A stretch of 64,000 nt of DNA from positions 806,001 to 870,000 of the forward strand of contig JAETXT010000008.1 in the NCBI GenBank assembly GCA_019188255.1, given 5' to 3'. A program made the position numbers and the translations under genes. This DNA is from Verticillium longisporum (taxonomy: Eukaryota; Ascomycota; Sordariomycetes; Glomerellales; Plectosphaerellaceae). Below are positions 11,248 to 21,114 of this stretch, piece by piece (the stretch's first letter is position 1; each line of letters starts with the position of its first letter). The notes beneath the pieces were generated by a model. It was not told where the DNA came from. It was given only the letters and a program-made list of their open reading frames with translations, and did not search any database.

Positions 11248-11645
11248 TCAGAGGGTTAGGGCTGCTGTTAGCAGAAGCTTAGGTTGTGACTCTGAGACGA
11301 TGTAGTGTCGTAAGGCGTTGCGCACTCGTTACAATGAATACAAGGTAAGACTTAGATTGATCACTGTCGTGAGAAAGAATGTATCTATAAGTACAAGAAT
11401 GTCCATCCTTTTATACCTGTCCATCCTACCCAAGTTGGTTGGGTGGTGAGGCTATGTTGGATGGCTTACTGCTGTCGTCGTGATCTCGTTGTCGTGGATT
11501 ACGGTTGGGTTGGTGACGGGATCACTTCAAGTATCGTGATCTAGTCACGGTTATGTGGGTGATCCTTGTTGGCCCGTGCGGCGCATCCGGTCGCATGCGG
11601 GGTGTCCTGCCTGGGATCCCGGTAACGACCTGACTGGGGCGTTAC
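11248..11645 (-). repeat. Probable LTR (solo or fragment)
   Basis: An island of normal base composition about 400 bp long. Read on the minus strand it starts TGTAACGCC and ends CTCTGACA, so it has TG...CA ends, and it contains TATAAAAGG about 220 bp in, as expected of an LTR promoter. Its orientation agrees with the minus-strand gypsy integrase to the left. The 5-bp flanks do not match, so no target duplication supports the exact ends. Confidence 0.4.
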
Positions 11646-11689
11646 ACTCCCCTCCGACTACCTGTCCTATGAGTTCGGCGGATAGGTAG

Positions 11690-13345
11690 AGCGGGTATTA
11701 GAGGTTTAAGGAGATGGAAGCTATTGCTCCGCTAGATAATAGCGATATTAATATATCTATATTACGGGGTAATATACTTAAGCTATTCCCTTAATAACTG
11801 TTAAAGGTAGGCCTAATACTTAACTTGTTAAGGGTTTATTACTTTAGATAAAGGTATAATACTATATAATAGTTATATAGAATTTCCTCTATCCTCGACT
11901 ATTAGTTCTAGTTAAACGTATCTTAATAGTAGTCCTTCTTCCTTATTTTAGTTGCATAATCTAATAATATTAACCTAAGAGAATTATAGGAGTATCTTAA
12001 TAGCCCTATACGATTATAGAGTATTATATATAGAAATAGCTATAGCTCTAGTATAGCTAGTAATAGAGTCGGGTCTTAGGGACTAGGTAGGCGTTATACT
12101 AGGAATATATAATAGAAGCTATATAGCTATTCTATAGGTATAAGATAGATGAATTCTTCTATCTAAGTAGGTAGGCTACGCAGGCTTATATAGATCCTAG
12201 TAGGCATAGGCCTATAGGTCAGGCTACGTGCCTAAGGCAGTTAGGCCTTAGGCCAGGCCATAGGCTAGGCTACGTACTAGGCCATAGGCGGCCTTAAGGT
12301 ATAGCTATAGGGCAGGCCCTTCTAATCCATTCCATTTATATTATAGAGGAAGTATAAGGCATCCTCGGTAAGAGAACTTATAATTGCTACGTAGTATAAT
12401 ATAGTATAGCCTATAGCATCTTCTATTCGGAGATCTATACTAGAGCTCGCTAAAATAGATAGGAGCTCTATATTAAGTTAGTAGGATTTAGTAAATAAAT
12501 AGCCTAATCTAAAACCTCCCTTAGCTATAGGAAACGAAGCGTAGGCGCCTCTTTAAAAGAGAAGCTATACTATTTACGCTTTATTTAATAGGAAGGAGAA
12601 TTTAGTAAAGTATACCGCTAATAGCGAGTTACTATAGTTATTAAGGTCGTTAATGCCGATGCTACTCGATAAGAGATATTGAATAGTATCGAGAAAAACG
12701 CTATTATACCTATTAAGTAAATAATATAATATATTTCAACTATACTTATCTCTTATAGTTATAAGTATTCTAGAATCTCTATTTATAATAAAGTTAAATA
12801 GAACTTATATAGTTTCCTAATCTCTATTAGCGCTATAGAGTAGAGGGTATTAAGTCTACCTTTATCGAGGTCTATTATATTTATATTATATCTAATAAGA
12901 GCTATAAGAGATATTATATCTCTTATTAAATAGGCTAGATATAGTAGTATCTAGCCTTTGGAATTGCATATAGATACTCTAATATTCTTCTTAAGTAGCT
13001 TCTCGAGGATTGATTAAGACCCTTAATTCTTATAATGAATATAGTATAGGAGAGACGCGCTATATATATCCCTAGCGGTTATATCGATATCCGGGTGGGC
13101 AAGGAGGGCGTTAAGAACGTCTAGCCTATGCTTATTAAGAATATCCATTATTTCGGAGTATTCTTCCTTATTATTAGAGCTATAGTCTATCCAATTAAGC
13201 GTAACTTCGATTCTGAAGTCTGGACTATTCCATCTATCTCGGTTGCTAAGGGGCCGCTTCTAATCGTGAATATCTTGCCTGACTGCAAGATGTAGAGGCG
13301 TTTCACCGCACTCGGAGACCGCATTCGGCCAAATCCATGCCTGGT
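11690..13345 (-). pseudogene. Ankyrin-repeat protein gene, RIP-degraded
   Basis: The minus strand reads as a long ankyrin-repeat protein interrupted by TAA/TAG. The right end, least damaged, gives CGETPLHLAVRQD. Further in are LDVLNALLAHPDIDITARDIY, LEKLLKKNIRVSICNSKG, SSIDLRIEDAIGYTILYYVA and other repeat units with L-to-Y-type RIP changes. The pattern resembles the C-terminal ankyrin part of fungal Pfs/NACHT-ankyrin (NLR-like) proteins; no NACHT domain is visible here. Damage increases leftward, from near normal at 13,300 to almost pure AT below 12,900. The left limit is approximate, and a stretch of GCCTA-rich repeats at about 12170-12310 interrupts it. Confidence 0.65.
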
Positions 13346-13679
13346 CCTGATGCATTTTACTATAGGTCAGTACCTCGCAGGCCTTACAGGCTGCTTGCTC
13401 TCGGCTCGGTCGTGAGGTACCAGATCATGCGCCAGCTGCACCAGCTCTTGCTTGGTGTCATGTTTTCAGGACCGGTCACGGCTGTAGGGCTGGCGCCTAG
13501 ACCCCTGCATCTCCACCTCAGGTGCCAACTCCAGTTGGGCGCTATTAGCGCGGGGTTTCCTGGCCAAGGCAAAATTCACTGGTCATACAAATCATTCGTA
13601 TCTCACCAGCAATGTCCTGGACGATGGACGACCTGCTTCTCCCGTATTGGTCTGCTTCTGCAAAAAACAACAGACCATC
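13346..13679. other. Spacer between ankyrin fossil and kinase pseudogene
   Basis: Normal-composition DNA. It may hold a 5' exon of the ankyrin gene (minus strand) and the promoter of the kinase gene (plus strand). A possible minus-strand intron lies at about 13330-13377. No independent gene is supported. Confidence 0.35.
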
Positions 13680-14827
13680 ATGGGCCCAGAAAACCAGCAA
13701 TACGTTGTGGAGGACGAAATCGCCGCTTTCTTCTCCAAGACGTCGGTCCCCCGCGAAAGTTGCGATGCACTAGCCAGGGAGCTCATGGACGGCGACCTAG
13801 TCATTCCAGTCGCAGTCCAGGGAGCCTGCTCGTACACGGTATACGCTGGACAGGGCCTTGGCCACGTCGTTCAGTTCCGCCTCAAGTCTCTCGGGCTCAA
13901 GGCGGGGACCGCCGCTCTTGCCCGACTAGTCTTCGACACCTTAGCGCCAGACGTATCGTTCAAGCAGCAGCTCGGCGAAGACTTCACGACAGCTGGGCGG
14001 GAGCCTCTGCTCGTCTACGTCATGACTCGTATACGGGGGATAAGCTATCTAGACTTCAAACGCTTCCACAGATCCCCAGAAAACTTACCCGAGAGAAAAG
14101 CCTATCGCAAGAACCTGATGCAGGATGTCGCGAGGTCTGCCGTTAGCTTATCGTCTATACTGTAAGCTGTGCTGATCTCTTCTAACGCAGATTCTTTGCT
14201 CTTGCCTGGAAGGCGCCGCAGGAGGTCGGCCGGGCCGACCGTGATCGCATAACTAGGATCTTCCAGAAAGAGCTGCACATGCTGCTCGTCGCTCTGCCCG
14301 ACCGGCTTCACCCGATAATCCGCACCACGCTAGCATCCTTGCCCAGCATTTTCTCCCTCCCCATAGTCCTTTTACACAAAGACTTTGGGGACTGCAATAT
14401 CATCGTAGAAGAGGAGTCATGCCATTTGGTCGGTGTCATTGATTAGGCCGAAGCGGAGATTGCCCCCTTCGGCACTAACCTCCATTCACTGCAGAGTCTG
14501 ATGAGCAAGCTGGACCTGAGGAAGGGCCGGATCAGATACGAAGACTACGATGACCTGGCGCGTTTATTCTGGGAGAACTTGAGCGATGAGGTCGGCGGAC
14601 TAGGAGACGACACTGCCAGGTCTATCAAGGCGGCAATGGTCCTGGGGCTGCTGCGATCTCGAGGCTTCACCAGCCGGCTTGCGAATGAGCCTAAGGCGGT
14701 ACCGATCAGGGATGATGATAGCGGGCGATACTACATGATGATACTCGACGGGCTGCTGCTGAACCCAGCTACACGATTCGAGGGACTGGACGAATGGCTG
14801 GACGGAATGGAGACTGAACGTGAGTGA
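13680..14827 (+). pseudogene. APH-fold phosphotransferase, nonsense codon in active site region
   Basis: Member of the fungal aminoglycoside-phosphotransferase/choline-kinase-like family (PF01636); the substrate is unknown. Exon 1 (13680-14134) encodes MGPENQQYVVEDEIAAFF onward with the N-lobe. A 56-nt intron (14135-14190) joins VAR to FFALAWKAPQEV, and exon 2 runs to TGA at 14827; 363 codons. The catalytic loop reads LLHKDFGDCNIIV (HxDxxxxN) and the metal-binding segment reads GVID followed by a stop and AEAEIAPFG. The stop is TAG at 14444-14446 at about codon 237, where the family has tryptophan (DWAEAE). TGG to TAG is a RIP-type change. The frame is otherwise open to its end, so the inactivation is recent. 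The gene starts 0.3 kb from the RIP-damaged block. An alternative upstream ATG is at 13647. Confidence 0.82.
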
Positions 14828-14848
14828 AGCGTTGAATTCCTACATAGA

Positions 14849-15880
14849 CTACATAACACCAGCCTCGATAAGGGCAGCTTTAATATCGTCCACATTCTCC
14901 AGCTTGGGGAGAGGTTTGCCAGCATTGAACACCTTATAGTTCCCACTCGACATCTCCGCATACGTCTCGTTGCTTTAGCAGACGCGGGGCATTCCATCAG
15001 ACAACTCGAACGTCCAGCCAGTGACACGAGTCGGCCGGCAGCTCTTGACGATGGAAGTGTCCAGCATGATGGTCCCTTGGTCGAGGACGAGCTCAAACAT
15101 GCTGAGATGGCTGCAGGGTCTGCCTCCGAGGACTTGAAGAACAATTAGCCCAGCAAGGTTATTAGCCATAATGTAGCGAGAGAACTCCGCAAGGAAGCCC
15201 TGCCCGACATTGCTGAGGTCAGGCAGCGGCCCGTCCTGGAACTCGTAGGCACGCAAGCCGCCGTTGGTGAGGACGAAGATGTGCCCGTGGACCGATGACT
15301 ACTCCAGCTTCTTGATGTCAGCAGTCTTGGCCCAGCGCATGTTTGGGTCCCGAAAGTTGGTTCCGATCATGACGGTGCCTACCGGGATCTGGAAGTGGCC
15401 GTGGATGAGGTGAATCCCGAGGACCTTCTCGGCACGGTGGCGGACGAATAGTGCCGCGAGGCAAGACTGTGCAGTCAAGGCCAGGTTGGGTGAAAGACTT
15501 GCAGAGGATCTTGACAAGTGGTTGTCATATCTGGGGAGACCGGCCGAGGAGACGGCCAAACACGAAGCAGGTTTGTGAAGGCCGTTGTGATCGAGAATCG
15601 AAGGGCTAGGCGGGAAGGGAAGGTCGCCTCTGGTGCCATCAAAGAGAAAGAAGGTGCCATGACCGATCTGGGTTGTTTTTATGTAATCTTCGATCATTGG
15701 CTGTAAGCCCAGCAGTTGACAAGTCTTCGCTCTCCATTGATTGGCCACGACCGTCCCAAGTCCGTCACGGAAGGCAGGAATGCTCCACTTCCCCGAAGGC
15801 CCCAGAGAGCAGGTGCAGGTGACGTGCTCATTGTGGGGAGCCTCAAGGCGTAGCTGTGTCGGTGCTGCCTTTGGAGTCAT
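14849..15880 (-). pseudogene. Conserved fungal protein of unknown function, two in-frame stops
   Basis: The minus strand holds one continuous 343-codon frame from ATG at 15880 to TAG at 14849, interrupted by TAG at 15299-15301 and TAA at 14975-14977. Both could derive from glutamine codons by CpA-to-TpA change. The protein starts MTPKAAPTQLRLEAPHNEH, has the block HGHIFVLTNGGLRAYEFQ in its middle and GNYKVFNAGKPLPKLENV at the end. I do not recognise a catalytic domain; the style is that of an uncharacterised ascomycete family. It converges on the APH-fold pseudogene with a 21-bp gap, and both are damaged the same way. Confidence 0.68.
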
Positions 15881-16105
15881 CCACCGCCGGTCATCGCTCT
15901 TTCCTTACTCTCTGCCTTCCGACTGACCACTACCACCACCACATCATTTACGACAATCACCAGTGTCCCCTGGGCTTCTCTCTCCGACCGGAAGCTCAAC
16001 CCCCTTTCGAGCTTCATCCATATCAGCTCTCCTCGGAGAATGGATTGAAGAGGCACGGCAAGCAACTCCGTCCTTCGCAATCTACCAGGCATCAGCATCC
16101 TCACC
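15881..16105 (+). promoter_or_regulatory. Short shared upstream region of the MCH1-like gene
   Basis: Only about 225 bp separate the start of the damaged minus-strand gene from the transporter start, so this is a divergent promoter. It is CT-rich with CCACCACCACA-type repeats. No clear TATA box is seen. Confidence 0.45.
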
Positions 16106-17899
16106 ATGCCACACCCTCCGAGCCCTCCCTCCTTCGACGACCAAGATGACACCTCCTCCACCATCGCGCGAACGACATCCTCACAATCGTCCTTTCTCTC
16201 CGATACAAGCAGAAAACGTCGTCAAGCATACTACTCCCGAAGAGCCGCGTCCATCATTCGTGCCGTGTCCTTCTTCTCCTCTGTAGTCACTGCGCTCTGC
16301 GCCGGCTCCATCACCGTCTTCTCCCTCTACGGCCATATCTTCCAGGAGCGTCTGCACTACACGCAGCTACAGGTCAACGGCCTTGCCATCTCGTCTTCCA
16401 TCGCCCTATACCTGCCAGTTTCGGCTCTCGGCTACATCTGCGACCGTGCCGGCGCTCGACCGTTGTCATTCCTCGCGGCTCTCTTGTTCGGCTCCGGCTA
16501 TGCTATCGCCGCCATCACCTATCGCAAGCTTGACTACGAGACGGCTGCCGGCCTTCGAGGGAGAGATGGAAGGCTTGTACGGATTGGAGGCAGCAAAGAT
16601 GGCGAAGGTGATACCGTTGCCGACTGGACATACCCCCTCATGATGTTTGCCTTTGTTTGTGTCGGCGTCGGTACGTGCTCCATGTACCTCGCTGCCGTTG
16701 CCACGAACGCCAAGAACTTTGGCAAGGGCCGTCACCGAGGTCTCGCTCTCGCCGTGCCCATCGCCGCCTTTGGTCTCAGCGGCATGTGGCTCAGCCAGGT
16801 CGGCAGCCGCGTCTTTTACGAGCGCCCGTCCGACGGCACCAAGGGCGATCTCGACGTCTTCCGCTTCTTCGTCTTCCTGGCAATCCTCCTCATCACTGTT
16901 GGTATTGCTGGCGGCTTCACCCTGCGTGTCGTCGACGAAGACGACCTCTTCGAAGAGGCTGTCGAGGAACTCGAGCGCAGTGGTCTCCTCGACCGCAGCT
17001 CGCTTCTCGATGGCCGAGGGCGTGGTTATGGCGCCGTTGAGCGTTCCCGTGACGAGGAAGCCGCTGATGGTGCCGGTATCCTGGACTCCTCCACCCATCT
17101 GGATGACGCCAAGCTGAAGAAGGAATGGGTGCTCAATGCGGAGACGCGCAACTTTCTTACCGATCGCACCATGTGGTTTTTCGCCATTGGTTTCCTTCTC
17201 ATGATCGGTCCGGGGGAGGCCTTCATCAATAACCTCGGCACCATCATCGGCACGCTCTATCCGCCCACTGCCGCTGGCGAGCACCCGGGGAAGGCCACTT
17301 CACCGTCGACTCACGTGTCGATTGTTGCCATCACGAGCACGATTGCTCGCCTAGCGACCGGCACGCTGACTGACCTGCTCGCCCCGTCGCCCGCGACGCA
17401 GCACCTTCAGTTTGAAGCCTCCCCGAGACCGACGTTCCTTCGCGGGTTCTCCCTTTCCCGTGTCGTCTTCCTGCTCTTCTTTGGTCTCACGCTCTCCGGC
17501 GGCCTCGTTGCCCTGGCTTCCGGCTATATCCAAAACCACGGCGAACGCTTCTGGATCGTATCGGGCCTCGTTGGAGCTGGCTACGGCGCTGTCTTCAGCC
17601 TGACACCCATCATCATCTCCACCATCTGGGGCATTGAAAACTTTGCCACAAACTGGGGCATTGTCGCCATGTTTCCGGCCTTGGGCTCCATGTTCTGGGG
17701 CCTCGTCTACTCAGCCAATTACCAGAGCGGTGCCGAGGCGGCCGCCCGGCGCGGTGAAGGCGACGTCTTTTGCTATGGCAAGGAGTGCTATGCGCCAACG
17801 TTCTGGGCCATGAGCGGCACCGTGTGGCTTGCATGTGGACTGGTTTGGTATGCCTGGAAGGGTAAGGGTGGCTGGTCGCAGCGCGGCATCGTCGTTTGA
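16106..17899 (+). CDS. mch1: MCH1-like major facilitator transporter
   Basis: Monocarboxylate-transporter-like MFS protein of the fungal MCH1 group; it belongs to the Nodulin-like MFS branch and is expected in the vacuolar membrane. Its substrate is not established, and yeast Mch proteins do not carry monocarboxylates. A single exon encodes 597 aa. The N-terminus is a Ser/Thr-rich cytoplasmic tail followed by the family block CAGSITVFSLYGHIFQERL and helices to about residue 270. A hydrophilic central loop (about 275-350) precedes the second helix bundle, which begins FLTDRTMWFFAIGF. The frame is intact although the gene lies between damaged neighbours. It converges with the glycosyltransferase gene downstream. 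Confidence 0.88.
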   Translation: MPHPPSPPSFDDQDDTSSTIARTTSSQSSFLSDTSRKRRQAYYSRRAASIIRAVSFFSSVVTALCAGSITVFSLYGHIFQERLHYTQLQVNGLAISSSIALYLPVSALGYICDRAGARPLSFLAALLFGSGYAIAAITYRKLDYETAAGLRGRDGRLVRIGGSKDGEGDTVADWTYPLMMFAFVCVGVGTCSMYLAAVATNAKNFGKGRHRGLALAVPIAAFGLSGMWLSQVGSRVFYERPSDGTKGDLDVFRFFVFLAILLITVGIAGGFTLRVVDEDDLFEEAVEELERSGLLDRSSLLDGRGRGYGAVERSRDEEAADGAGILDSSTHLDDAKLKKEWVLNAETRNFLTDRTMWFFAIGFLLMIGPGEAFINNLGTIIGTLYPPTAAGEHPGKATSPSTHVSIVAITSTIARLATGTLTDLLAPSPATQHLQFEASPRPTFLRGFSLSRVVFLLFFGLTLSGGLVALASGYIQNHGERFWIVSGLVGAGYGAVFSLTPIIISTIWGIENFATNWGIVAMFPALGSMFWGLVYSANYQSGAEAAARRGEGDVFCYGKECYAPTFWAMSGTVWLACGLVWYAWKGKGGWSQRGIVV

Positions 17900-19392
17900 G
17901 TCGCGAGACGCGGCAATCGAGATTGTGCATTTATATTATAGCATACCGCATACTTGGCGTTTGGAATGGTTTTGGCTAAAGGGTTTCTTGGGGGTATTTC
18001 ATGGTCTTCGCGGTATACACAGCGTGTATTGCACGCAAACAAGCAAGCAAGCAATCTACTTTCGTTCCATATTCAGGTCACCTTTGTGCGCTGCTGGCTG
18101 ACGACTGAGTTGTTCTGTGGGAAGATGACTTCTAAAAAAACCCGCAGGAGCGCATCTGACTGTACACGATGATTGAACATGGATGTACTATCTGTTGCCG
18201 CAGGTTTATGAAGCCGCGGGAAACACATGCGACATGCAGCTATCTCACCAGACCGATTTACAGACATTGTGTCCTCGACGAGATCCATGCTCGGCTCCGT
18301 ATCACGCCGGTAGCGTCTAGTTCCCAGGGACCAAATTGCATCAACTCCAGCATCCCCAGAATGACAAACTCTCTACTCCAGAACGCGCCTTGGGTCCAGA
18401 GAAAAACATGCGCGCGCGCATGTCAAGACCGCCTCTTCACTTTGTACTACCTACCAAACCAGGCAAAGGCAGTACCTACTACCCCACTCCCCCCCTCGCT
18501 CATTCGAAATACTGGCTGCGCCAATCCCGTCCCGCCCGCCTGCCTACCCGGCGCCAACGCCCTGCCCGAATCCCTACGACCCTGTAATTTCAAGGCTGGT
18601 GCCGGGATTCGGCAACCCGCAACATAGCTGTCGCAAGATGCGGGAGGATAAGCCGTCCAGGCCATATCATGCCATGGCCAGGCAGGTCTTTGACAAAAGC
18701 AGCACGCAATCAATCAAGTCACGTCGGTATCTGGGAGTGTCAGAGATTATTTCTCGATTCTGACTACTACGTCTTGCAGCAGTGCGAGCATCCAGCAGTC
18801 CATCTTCCACGACGTAGTATGCATCTCTATCCTCCTCCAGTCAGCGAGTCCAACCCTGATGCTTCTCTCCAAGAAACCTGAAGCTCCATCCGAGCCTCTC
18901 GCTTGAACGGCAAATGCAAACATGAACCCAAACGCCTCTTCCCATGTCTATCCGGCACAGGGTGATGTGGACAAACCAAAAATACTGGCCAAACCCGTGG
19001 CCCTCACGCTAACAAAGCAAATAATATGTGTAGCTGGTCGAGACGACACGGTCGTCCCCAACAAATGCTCGTCTGGCAGACGCCATGCCCAATGCTTCTT
19101 GTGCCGGAGTTTTGGGCGACGACGGGTATCATGATATTTGTGACGATTGGCGTCGTCAATGACCACTTCTTTGTGGTATAGAAGCGTCATGATGTATCGA
19201 TGAAGAAGGGATGGAATGCTTCTTGTGTGCTCTCGTTGTGTGCCAGCGGCGCTCATCATTGGGTGATATGGCCAAAAGCCGATACCCATTTTCACCGCCG
19301 CGTCATGCCGCCGTACCCGGCGCGTGCCATTTACACGCACGCTGACAGTCATGTATACATTGCCCATGAAGAAAATATGATTCTCGACGTCA
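17900..19392. other. Intergenic 3' region between convergent genes
   Basis: It contains the 3' flanks of the MCH1-like gene and of the GT31 gene. Open frames here are short, overlap on both strands and have no recognisable protein. Nothing else is seen. Confidence 0.5.
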
Positions 19393-21114
19393 TTAGGCAG
19401 GGATCCAGACGAGCTCAATGACACCATCGTGGGTGCGAACTGGCTTGTCGTTCTCGACCCATCGGATGTCATCAGCCCTGCGAATGTAGGTCTGAAGCAC
19501 AGAGCCATCGGGATTGTTGTATGACTCGCGAAGCTCCCAGGCAATCTTCTTGCCGGTCCTCAACATGGATGGCCGTTGGGGGCCGTACATCCAGTCCAAG
19601 TTCCAGCCTCTATCTTCCGGCGCGGCGTGGAAAGTGCCCTCGAATTGGTCGAGGTCAAAGTCAATGCCATGTGGGTAATGGGCTACGCTGAAACCGTTGG
19701 AAATGACAAAGTTGTCGGCTGTAACGAATCTCTGGTACGAACAATCCTCGCCGCAGGCGTGGGCTATCTTGGTTGACTGGAAGGGATAGGCAAAGTGCCA
19801 TCCTCCACCCTTGAAGTGGTGAACAGAGTAAGGCTTGATGCCACCCTCGTAGAAGCCGGCAGGATCTCCGAAAAGGTCAAGCTGCCACAAGTCCCACAAC
19901 TGGGTGAGCCTAACGTGGGTGTTCTAGTGGATGCATTTGCGCAGGAGAATATCACCCTGAGGCCCCCAGCCCGAGTCGGCTTCTCGGATCTTGGTGTTGG
20001 AACGACATGTCGCAAAGATGTCCGTAATCTTCTCGGCCATAGAAACGCTGAGGAAGACGCCAGCACCGCCAAACGCCTGTGATCCGTGACGCTCAATGGC
20101 GCCAACGTCCTCTGACAAGGTTCCAATGTAGAGTAGCTTCTTATGATCGTACCTCTCGAACCGGGCCTTGAGCGCGTGCATATTGGGAAAGTATGTGTCG
20201 TCGTCGCACATGACAAGCCACTTCTTGTTGGGCCGCTCTCGATGGTTGTAGAGCATAGGGACGAGACCCAAATACCGAACCGCCATCTCAAGCCTCGAGT
20301 CGGTGTGGCTCACATCGGCATCAATACCAGCGCGTGCCAGGCGTCTCGCAACATCGTCGAGCTCCGCAACAGTGGCGTCAATGAGTTGAAGAAGCAGCTT
20401 GCCTCCATTCGGCCTGCCGTTGCTGTTGGTGAGCCAAAAAGCCCATTCCTTGATGGGATTGCTGGCAGGATTATTGATGCGCGAGAAAGTCGTAGAAACA
20501 GCAAACATGAACTCGGAGAGGGTGACGTCGGCAGGATAGGGCGACTGCGTGACCGGTACTTCGAGAGGCTCGGCGCACTCCTGAAAAACGTATCCGCTGT
20601 TCAGGTCGACCGTCTGAAAGCTGCGTGGCAGTAGTTTCTGGTCGATGTTGGTGTATGACAGTCGTTCGATGGGCTTGCGATGAAATCGAACGTATCGTTT
20701 GAAATATTCAATTTTACCGGATAAGCCGTAGGTTTCGCCCACTTGGCGGAGGTGCTGCATGTTGATGTCGCAGTTCATCCGATGCTTGTCAAGCGGCGTC
20801 CCAAGGTCGGCATCGTTGAGCACGGCATTGGCAGATTCGGGCTCGAGGGGAGTCTGCACGGGGACAGTTGGTGGGGGGGCCACGGCCATTCGATCGGCCG
20901 TCATCATCACGCGATTGCGTGCTTGACTATTGTTGCGATTATTCCGAATAGTCACGCATACCAGGAATACAACGATTGCGGCGAGCACGAGCGTCCTTGT
21001 AAACTGATTCCGCGTGCTGCAGAGGCGGTTAGCTCGAGTGACGGGCATCCTGGCTCCCATGGTCGTCACGTCGACGACGCTGACTAGAGCACCCTTCTTC
21101 TCCAGCTTGGGCAA
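19393..21114 (-). pseudogene. GT31/Fringe-like glycosyltransferase with one in-frame stop
   Basis: Type II membrane glycosyltransferase of the fungal GT31/DUF604 (Fringe-like) group, expected in the Golgi. A transmembrane anchor lies at about residues 42-56 (LVLAAIVVFLVCV). The donor-binding DxD is in WLVMCDDDTYFPNMHAL, followed by LLYIGTLSED and AFGGAGVFLSV. The frame is open for 573 codons except for TAG at 19924-19926, just after GDILLRKCIH. The downstream part, from THVRLTQLWDLWQLDLFGD to VIELVWIPA, is conserved and needed in the family. CAG to TAG is a RIP-type change. A splice that removes the stop would need a 32-nt intron and would delete conserved residues. Either the gene is dead or the base is wrong. 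ATG at 21060 is an alternative start. Confidence 0.78.

Noticed and set aside
11217..11629. ACGACCTG repeated on both sides of the LTR-like island as a target duplication
   Set aside because: The ends it implies do not start TG and end CA; the match is probably chance.
4881..13345. CRISPR array or centromere
   Set aside because: There are no regularly spaced repeats, and the AT-rich DNA contains transposon and gene fossils explained by RIP.
14162..14190. A 29-nt intron in the APH-fold gene
   Set aside because: Too short; a donor at 14135 gives a 56-nt intron and rebuilds the family sequence VARFFALAWKAPQ.
19900..19960. A splice that removes the in-frame TAG of the glycosyltransferase
   Set aside because: The only GT...AG pair that fits would be 32 nt, shorter than any other intron here, and it would delete conserved residues.
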